Source of the DNA: Candidatus Krumholzibacteriia bacterium
Lineage (GTDB): Bacteria > Krumholzibacteriota > Krumholzibacteriia > LZORAL124-64-63
DNA length: 18,963 nt
Assembly (NCBI GenBank): GCA_014859985.1
Contig: JACZKN010000046.1
Span: forward strand, 1 to 18,963
Reading direction: 5' to 3'
Positions 14,384 through 18,963 of the stretch are shown here, one piece after another. How positions within the stretch are numbered: the first letter of the stretch is position 1; every line of letters starts with the position of its first letter. The translations under genes were made by a program, and so were the position numbers. Under the pieces are notes generated by a model. The model worked only from the letters and a program-made list of their open reading frames with translations, did not search any database and was not told the DNA's origin.

Positions 14384-14889
14384 TGCGCGGGACCGGAAAG
14401 ACCGGGATACCGATGCGCATCGTCATCAACGACATCCCCTTGGCCCTGGGCGACGCCCTGCCCGCGGACGCGCGCGCGGAGGCCGGACTGAGCCGCCCCG
14501 GCCCCTGGCGGCGCCTGCGGGTCCGCGCCAAGGGCCCCGGCACCCGCCTGGACGCCGAGAACTGCGTCATCGACGCGTTCGACGGCGGATTCCACCTCTA
14601 TCCCTGCACCCACCGCTACCTCGACGCGGACCGCCGGTGGCGGACCGCCGTCAGCGTCTTCGTCGACCGCGGCCGCGTCCGCCGCGTGCTGCTGCAGGTC
14701 ATCGAGGGCCGCTACGCGGCCGGCGAGTTCGTCGACCGCTTCCGCGAGGTCTGCACCGAGCAGCTGGGCGAGGGCCAGGCCGTGGACCGCTACACCCGGC
14801 GCTGGCGCAACGGCGCCGCCACCTTCCTGAGCTGCCTGCAGCCGGACGGGCGCAACGCCTTTTTTACCATCGACTTGCTGGATTCGTAG
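14383..14889 (+). CDS. Unrecognised 168-residue protein coupled to gntR
   Basis: I do not recognise a family. The start ATG 14383 overlaps the gntR stop. ATG 14413 (MRIVINDIPLALGD) is an alternative and removes 10 residues. The protein looks soluble and mixed alpha/beta, with no signal peptide or membrane helix. Features that may be conserved include LRVRAKGPGTRLDAENCVIDAFDGGFHLYP in the middle (described here only by its ends, about residues 45-75). VSVFVDRGRVRRVLLQVI then looks like paired strands, and CTEQLGEGQ precedes a closing NAAFFTIDLL-like strand (actually NAFFTIDLLDS). Codon use matches its neighbours. The overlap with gntR suggests a joint function, for example an effector or partner of the regulator, but nothing in the sequence proves it. 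Confidence 0.6.
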   Translation: MRGTGKTGIPMRIVINDIPLALGDALPADARAEAGLSRPGPWRRLRVRAKGPGTRLDAENCVIDAFDGGFHLYPCTHRYLDADRRWRTAVSVFVDRGRVRRVLLQVIEGRYAAGEFVDRFREVCTEQLGEGQAVDRYTRRWRNGAATFLSCLQPDGRNAFFTIDLLDS

Positions 14890-14903
14890 CCGCCCGGTCG
14901 GGC

Positions 14904-15095
14904 TCATTCGTCCTCGGAGCGGGCCTCGATGCTCTGCACCTCGCCGCCGGTCGCCACCAGGGTGATCGTGATCGGCCGGCAGCACACCGCGCAGTCCTCG
15001 ATGTAGGTCTGGCGGTGGACCGAACAGTCGACGGCCACCTCGATCTCCTGGCCGCAGTACGGGCAGGTGATCTCCGCGGATTGGGAAGCGTCCAT
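14904..15095 (-). CDS. CPXCG-motif cysteine-rich zinc-ribbon protein
   Basis: 63 residues of the Cys_rich_CPXG family. CPYCGQEIEV (11-20) supplies the first cysteine pair, and YIEDCAVCCRPI (31-42) carries the second Cys cluster, which is the family hallmark. It is expected to bind one zinc; the function is unknown in the family. I prefer ATG 15095, because GGGGA sits six bases upstream, over ATG 15101, which would touch that site. It follows the DUF1015 stop by 30 bases on the same strand, so it is probably the last gene of the serC operon. It is convergent with the unknown gene ending at 14889. Confidence 0.88.
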   Translation of the reverse strand: MDASQSAEITCPYCGQEIEVAVDCSVHRQTYIEDCAVCCRPITITLVATGGEVQSIEARSEDE

Positions 15096-15125
15096 CACCA
15101 TTCCCCGGGTTGCGGGCCGTCAACG

Positions 15126-16382
15126 TCACAGCAACGGATTCGACACCACCCCGTCCGCCAGCTTCGGTTCGAACCACGTCGACTTGGGCGGCATCACCTG
15201 GTTGGTGTCCGCCACGGCGATCAGGTCGTCCAGGGAGGTCGGGAACAGCGCGAAGCCCGCCGCCATCACGCCCGAGTCGACCCGCGTCTCCAGCTCGCCC
15301 AGCCCCCGGATGCCGCCCACGAAGTCGACGCGGTCGGACTTCCGCAGGTCCGCGATGCCCAGGATGCGGTCCAGCACCAGGTCCGAGAGCACGCTGACGT
15401 CCAGCGCGCCCACCGGATCCGTGTCGCGGGTCGGCGTCGGCACGGTCGGCTCCAGGCGGTACCACTGCCCGCCCAGGTAGAGGCCGAACTCGCGCGGCGC
15501 GGCGGGCTTGGCCCGGCCGCTGACCGCCTGCACGCGGAAGCTCTCGCCGAGCCGGGCCAGGAACGCCGCCGGCGTCAGGCCGTTGAGGTCCTTCACCACG
15601 CGGTTGTAGTCCCAGATCCTCATCTCGTCGACGGGGTAGGCCACGGCCAGGCAGGTGTTGTAGGGCTCGGCGCCCGTGTGGGCGGCGCCGCGCTCGGCGG
15701 CCATCAGCTTCCGGGCGCGGCTGGCCGCGGCGCTGCGGTGGTGGCCGTCGGCGATGTAGACCGTCTCGGCGGCATCGAACGCCGCCACCAGCGTCTCGAT
15801 GTCCGCGTCGTCGTCCACGACCCACAGCGTGTGGATGACGCCGCCCTGACCCTCGGCCGAGAACTCGGCCCTGCCGGCGGCCACCCGCCGGATCACGGCG
15901 TCGGCCGCCGGGATCTGCCTGTAGGCGATCAGCACGGGGCCGGTCTGCGCGCCGACGGCCATGATCTGGTTGACGCGGTCGTCCTCCTTGACCGGGCGCG
16001 TGAACTCGTGGCGGCGGATGCGCCCGGCGTCGTAGGCGTCCACCGAGGCGCCGACCACCAGGCCGGTCTGCACGTGCTCGTCCATCTGCAGGCGGTAGAC
16101 GTAGAAGCAGGGCTTGGCCTCGCGGACCAGCACGCCGTCGTCCAGCAGCTTCCGGAAGTTCTCCGCCGCCTTCGCGTAGACCGCCGGCGCGTGCACGTCG
16201 GTGCCGGGCGGCAGGTCGATCTCGGCCTTGGACACGTGCAGGAAGCTCAGCGGCCTGCCCCCGGCCAGCGCGCGCGCCTCCGCGGAGTCGAGCACGTCGT
16301 ACGGCGGGGCGATGACGTCCCGGGCCCGGCCGTGGGCGGGGCGGATGCCCCCGATCGGCGAGAACAGGGGGAGCTTCTTCAT
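15126..16382 (-). CDS. DUF1015 family protein in serine operon
   Basis: 418 residues, full length for DUF1015. Conserved blocks are APPYDV (25-30), RRHEFTRPVKEDDR (123-136), the strongly conserved IADGHHRSAAA (210-220) and MPPKSTWFEPKLADG (397-411). The family is typically a neighbour of serA and serC in Bacteroidetes and Clostridia, and its function was unassigned as far as I know. DGHHR resembles the D-G-N/H-H-R motif of the ParB/sulfiredoxin/SerK fold, which suggests nucleotide binding and serine or phosphoserine chemistry; this is an inference from the motif and position. ATG 16382 has GGGAAGGC upstream. It lies 47 bases after serA. Confidence 0.88.
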   Translation of the reverse strand: MKKLPLFSPIGGIRPAHGRARDVIAPPYDVLDSAEARALAGGRPLSFLHVSKAEIDLPPGTDVHAPAVYAKAAENFRKLLDDGVLVREAKPCFYVYRLQMDEHVQTGLVVGASVDAYDAGRIRRHEFTRPVKEDDRVNQIMAVGAQTGPVLIAYRQIPAADAVIRRVAAGRAEFSAEGQGGVIHTLWVVDDDADIETLVAAFDAAETVYIADGHHRSAAASRARKLMAAERGAAHTGAEPYNTCLAVAYPVDEMRIWDYNRVVKDLNGLTPAAFLARLGESFRVQAVSGRAKPAAPREFGLYLGGQWYRLEPTVPTPTRDTDPVGALDVSVLSDLVLDRILGIADLRKSDRVDFVGGIRGLGELETRVDSGVMAAGFALFPTSLDDLIAVADTNQVMPPKSTWFEPKLADGVVSNPLL

Positions 16383-16429
16383 GTTCGCCTTCCCGGATGC
16401 GGTTCTGGATCGTCGGCGGTCCGCGGCGG

Positions 16430-17383
16430 TCAGGCCACGTGGTCGCCGTTGATGGCGTGGATCCGCTTGCCGCTCAGCAGGTAGTCGGCGATCTGCTCGG
16501 CCGCCTGCCGCGCCACCGTCACCTGCGCGTCCTTGGTCGAGGCCGCGATGTGCGGCGTCAGCACCACGTTCTCCAGGCCGAAGAAGATGTGGTCGGTGGC
16601 CGGCTCGGTAACGTACACGTCGCCGGCGTAGCCCGCGATGTGGCCGCTCAGCAGGCCGGCCTTGACGTCCTCCTCGACCATGATGCCGCCGCGGGCGCAG
16701 TTGATGATGCGGACGCCCTTCTTCATCTTCGCGATGGCTTCCCGGTTCAGCATGCCCTTGGTGGTCGGGTTCATCGTCACGTGGTAGGTGATGAAGTCGG
16801 CCTCGGCGTACAGCTCGTCCAGATTGACCATCTTGACGCCCATCTCGCGGGCCCGCTCGATGGTCATCAGCGGGTCGAACACGATGACGTGCATCTTCAG
16901 CCCGCCCGCGCGGTCGGCGACCACCGCGCCGATGTTGCCGCAGCCGACCACGCCCAGCGTCTTGCGGGTCAGTTCGACGCCCTCGAACTTCTTCTTCTCC
17001 CACTTGCCGGCGTGGGTCGAGGCGCTGGCCTGCGGGATCCAGCGCGCCAGCGACATCATCATGGCCAGGGCGTGCTCGGCCGTGGACACGGTGTTGCCGA
17101 AGGGGGTGTTCATCACCAGGATGTTCCGGCCCGAGCAGGCCGCGACGTCGATGTTGTCGACGCCGGAGCCGGCGCGCGCCACCGCCTTGAGGTTGGTGGC
17201 CGCCTCGATCAACTCGCGGGTCAGCGTCGTGGCCGAGCGCACGATGATGGCGTCGTACTCGGCGATGCAGGCCTTCAGCTCGGCCGGCGTCATGCCGGTC
17301 TTCACCACGGGCTCCAGGCCCTTCTGGCGCAGCGTCGTCTCGCAGAGCTTGTCGGCCTTGTCGGCGATCAGGACCTTCTTCAT
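16430..17383 (-). CDS. serA: D-3-phosphoglycerate dehydrogenase SerA, short form
   Basis: 317 residues. It oxidises 3-phosphoglycerate to 3-phosphohydroxypyruvate, the first step of serine synthesis, with NAD. The Rossmann motif is GVVGCGNIG (144-152), followed by Asp170 at the end of the second strand, fitting NAD preference. The catalytic set is Arg231 in NCARGG, Glu260 in VTEP and His278 in LTPHIAAST. The C-terminal ACT or intervening domains of long SerA are absent, so feedback inhibition by serine through ACT is not expected. Start ATG 17383 overlaps the serC stop by 4 bases (ATGA) and has GGAGGGAAGAA upstream. Other 2-hydroxyacid dehydrogenase activity is possible, but the serC neighbour supports SerA. 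Confidence 0.93.
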   Translation of the reverse strand: MKKVLIADKADKLCETTLRQKGLEPVVKTGMTPAELKACIAEYDAIIVRSATTLTRELIEAATNLKAVARAGSGVDNIDVAACSGRNILVMNTPFGNTVSTAEHALAMMMSLARWIPQASASTHAGKWEKKKFEGVELTRKTLGVVGCGNIGAVVADRAGGLKMHVIVFDPLMTIERAREMGVKMVNLDELYAEADFITYHVTMNPTTKGMLNREAIAKMKKGVRIINCARGGIMVEEDVKAGLLSGHIAGYAGDVYVTEPATDHIFFGLENVVLTPHIAASTKDAQVTVARQAAEQIADYLLSGKRIHAINGDHVA

Positions 17384-18555
17384 TTCTTCCCTCCCGCGTA
17401 TTCGGCGGCCACCGTCGCGTGCGCCCAGTCAAGCCACGGCGTCAGGGCCTCGAGGTCGGACGATTCGACGGTCGCGCCGCACCACACGCGGAAGCCGACC
17501 GGGGCCTTGGCGTAGGAATTGATGTCCCTGGCCACGCCCTCCTTGTCCAGCAGCGCCGAGATCCTCTTGGCCGCGGCGGCCTTCTCCTGATCCGGCAGCT
17601 TCAGGAACCAGTCCGCCTTGATCCTGAAGCAGACGGAGGTGTTCGAGCGGATCTCCTTCGACTCGGCCAGGAAGTCGATCCAGGCGGACTTCGCCACCCA
17701 CTTCTCGAGGACGGCCAGGTTGGCGTTCGAGCGCCGGATCAGGCCGGGCACGCCGCCGACGCTCTCGGCCCACTTCAGCGCGTCCAGCGCGTCCTCGACG
17801 CAGAGCATCGAGGGCGTGTTGACCGTGCTGTACTCCAGTTCGCCGGGCTTCAGCTTGCCCTCGGTGGCCAGGCGGAAGATCTTGGGCAGCGGCCAGGGCA
17901 CCTGCGGCTCGTTCTCCTGCATGCGCGCCACGGCGCGGGGCGACAGGATGACCACGCCGTGCGCCGCCTCCCCGCCCAGCACCTTCTGCCACGAGAAGGT
18001 GACGACGTCCAGCTTCGTGATGTCCATGGGCATCGCGAACACGCCCGAGGTGGCGTCGCAGATGGTCAGGCCCTCGCGGTCGTCCGCGATCCAGTCCAGG
18101 TCCGGCACCTTGACGCCCGAGGTGGTCCCGTTCAGCGTGAAGATGATGTCGTGCGTGCGGTCGGCCAGGCCCAGGTCCGGCAGGCTGCCGTAGTCGGCCT
18201 TGTACTCGTTCACCCGCGGCAGCTTCAGGAACTTCACCGCGTCGGTGATCCAGCCCTTGCCGAACGACTCCCAGCCGAAGATGTCGACGGGGCGCGGCCC
18301 GAGCAGCGTCCACATCGCCAGCTCGACCGCGCCGGTATCGGAGCCCGCGACGATGCCGATGCGGTAGCCGTCCGGCAGCTCGAGCAGCTTCTTCATCCGG
18401 TCGGACACCTCCTGCAACCGCGCCTTGCCTTCCTTGGAGCGGTGGGAGCGGCCCACGAGCGCGTCCCTCAGCGCGTCGACGGTCCAGCCGGGGCGCTTGG
18501 CGCAGGGACCGGAAGAGAAGTTGGGGCAGAGCGGCTTGCGGGTCGGTTTATCCAT
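17380..18555 (-). CDS. serC: Phosphoserine aminotransferase SerC, long alphaproteobacterial/archaeal-type
   Basis: 391 residues. This PLP enzyme transfers an amino group from glutamate to 3-phosphohydroxypyruvate to give phosphoserine. It opens with NFSSGPCAKRPGW (12-24), the SerC-2 (TIGR01365-like) signature, and reads VGRSHRSKEGK (34-44). The PLP lysine is Lys191 in SWQKVLGGEAAHG. GSDTGAVELAMW (71-82) binds the cofactor phosphate region and STVNTPSML is the conserved C-terminal loop. This form is found in Alphaproteobacteria, some archaea and other phyla, and differs from the E. coli type. Start ATG 18555 has GGGAG 8 bases upstream. It is the first gene of serC-serA-DUF1015-CPXCG. No serB is seen in the window. 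Confidence 0.93.
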   Translation of the reverse strand: MDKPTRKPLCPNFSSGPCAKRPGWTVDALRDALVGRSHRSKEGKARLQEVSDRMKKLLELPDGYRIGIVAGSDTGAVELAMWTLLGPRPVDIFGWESFGKGWITDAVKFLKLPRVNEYKADYGSLPDLGLADRTHDIIFTLNGTTSGVKVPDLDWIADDREGLTICDATSGVFAMPMDITKLDVVTFSWQKVLGGEAAHGVVILSPRAVARMQENEPQVPWPLPKIFRLATEGKLKPGELEYSTVNTPSMLCVEDALDALKWAESVGGVPGLIRRSNANLAVLEKWVAKSAWIDFLAESKEIRSNTSVCFRIKADWFLKLPDQEKAAAAKRISALLDKEGVARDINSYAKAPVGFRVWCGATVESSDLEALTPWLDWAHATVAAEYAGGKK

Positions 18556-18676
18556 GGCGTGAACTCCCTGTCTGGTGGCCGGTACCGGGCCGGAACAAGG
18601 GAAAGTTGTGTTGTGCGGCGGGGATTTGCAACCTGCCGGCGGCGCACGGCGGCCCGCCGAATGTGGACCGGACGAA

Positions 18677-18689
18677 GCGGGTTTCCCGC
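18677..18689. repeat. Short perfect hairpin between cca and serC
   Basis: GCGGG-TTT-CCCGC is a 5-base stem with a 3-base loop, located 13 bases after the cca stop on the minus strand. It could be part of a weak terminator, but no T-tract follows. Its right edge overlaps the first copy of the 10-base repeat cccgcatcaa (18685-18694). Confidence 0.25.
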
Positions 18690-18701
18690 ATCAAGAGGCC
18701 G

Positions 18702-18875
18702 TTATTCCCGAGGCTTCTCCAACAACTTCCGCGCCCAGGCGATCCCCTCCTGCTCCGAACCGATCCGGCCGTCCAGCTGAGCCTCGTAGCAGGCCTCCAG
18801 CACCGCGCGGAACGGCTCGCCCGGCTCCGCCCCCAGCGCCACCAGGTGCCGCCCCCGCACCAGCGGCGGCGGCCC
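18702..18875 (-). CDS. cca: C-terminal end of CCA tRNA nucleotidyltransferase / poly(A) polymerase family
   Basis: 57 residues ending at TAA 18702-18704. The phrase PPPLVRGRHLVALGAEPGEPF, then EACYEAQLDGRIGSEQEG, is the C-terminal G-x-D/H-L-x-x-L-G-(x)-P-G plus LExxYEAQLDG signature of class II CCA-adding enzymes. Those enzymes add CCA to the 3' end of tRNA. The catalytic head is absent: the in-frame codon at 18879-18881 is TGA and the DNA beyond changes in character. The gene is therefore truncated by the junction at about 18876. It lies 146 bases upstream of serC on the same strand. The family assignment rests on the tail only. Confidence 0.75.
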   Translation of the reverse strand, partial: GPPPLVRGRHLVALGAEPGEPFRAVLEACYEAQLDGRIGSEQEGIAWARKLLEKPRE

Positions 18876-18878
18876 GCA

Positions 18879-18963
18879 TCAAAAACTAGCCTTCCCGGTT
18901 TGAAGGTTGAGGAGCCCGCTTCCCTTCAGAAACAAATACACCACTTGGTCCAGAATCGCCTCC
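18879..18963 (-). other. Foreign lower-GC tail, unidentified reading end
   Basis: The last ~85 bases are near 50% GC, against about 70% next door. The only sensible minus-strand reading is 27 residues (EAILDQVVYLFLKGSGLL, then NLQTGKASF) ending in the TGA at 18879-18881. That TGA abuts the truncated cca in the same frame. It may be the C-terminus of another protein from another genome. It is too short to name. Confidence 0.35.

Noticed and set aside
14890..14904. Small GCCC-GGTC-GGGC hairpin between convergent genes as a terminator
   Set aside because: Only a 4-base stem, overlapping the next stop codon and without a T-tract; not enough to call.
17419..18780. Plus-strand open frame opposite serC
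   Set aside because: Low-complexity antisense translation; serC on the minus strand is unambiguous.

Overview
The window looks like a metagenome contig or single-cell assembly with three parts of different origin. Bases 1 to about 1080 are alphaproteobacterial: a partial cysQ on the minus strand and, divergent from it, the first 70-odd codons of chpT, a cell-cycle phosphotransferase found only in Alphaproteobacteria. chpT breaks off in mid-domain and is followed at once by a headless aminoglycoside-phosphotransferase-like kinase. From there to about 18875 the DNA is uniformly very GC-rich, with strong GGAGG-type ribosome binding sites and repeated TGATG/ATGA stop-start overlaps. I cannot name the organism. 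The gene families would fit an uncultured high-GC lineage such as an FCB-group candidate phylum, but that is a weak inference. The last ~85 bases are much less GC-rich and again appear foreign, because they interrupt a cca gene.

Region A (1081-10526) resembles a surface-polysaccharide or glycoconjugate locus. On the plus strand are an APH-fold kinase fragment, a Wzx-like flippase translationally coupled to it, and a GT4 glycosyltransferase. On the minus strand are two CapK/PaaK-type adenylate-forming enzymes, a small GNAT and two FemAB/CelD-type (Acetyltransf_6) acyltransferases. Four of these minus-strand genes run as one likely operon: femAB-like 2, femAB-like 1, capK-like 2, GNAT. The pairing of two acid-activating enzymes with three acyltransferases suggests acyl or aminoacyl decoration of a glycan.

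Region B (10744-14889) holds a histone-deacetylase-fold amidohydrolase with a complete active site and an unrecognised C-terminal domain of about 230 residues. It also holds a small TPR protein with a hydrophobic tail. These are followed by a three-gene plus-strand unit: a free-standing CBM48 protein, a GntR-type regulator with a degenerate C-terminal domain, and an unrecognised protein.

Region C (14904-18702) is a minus-strand operon for serine biosynthesis: serC, serA, a DUF1015 protein and a small CPXCG zinc-ribbon protein. The 3' end of cca lies upstream of it on the same strand.

No rRNA, tRNA, CRISPR array or recognisable IS element is visible. The longest gap without a gene is about 235 bases (13169-13403). 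The most interesting parts are the glycan-acylation cluster, the extended HDAC protein, the CBM48/GntR/unknown unit and the DUF1015 gene in the serine operon. The two foreign ends should be treated as probable assembly artefacts.
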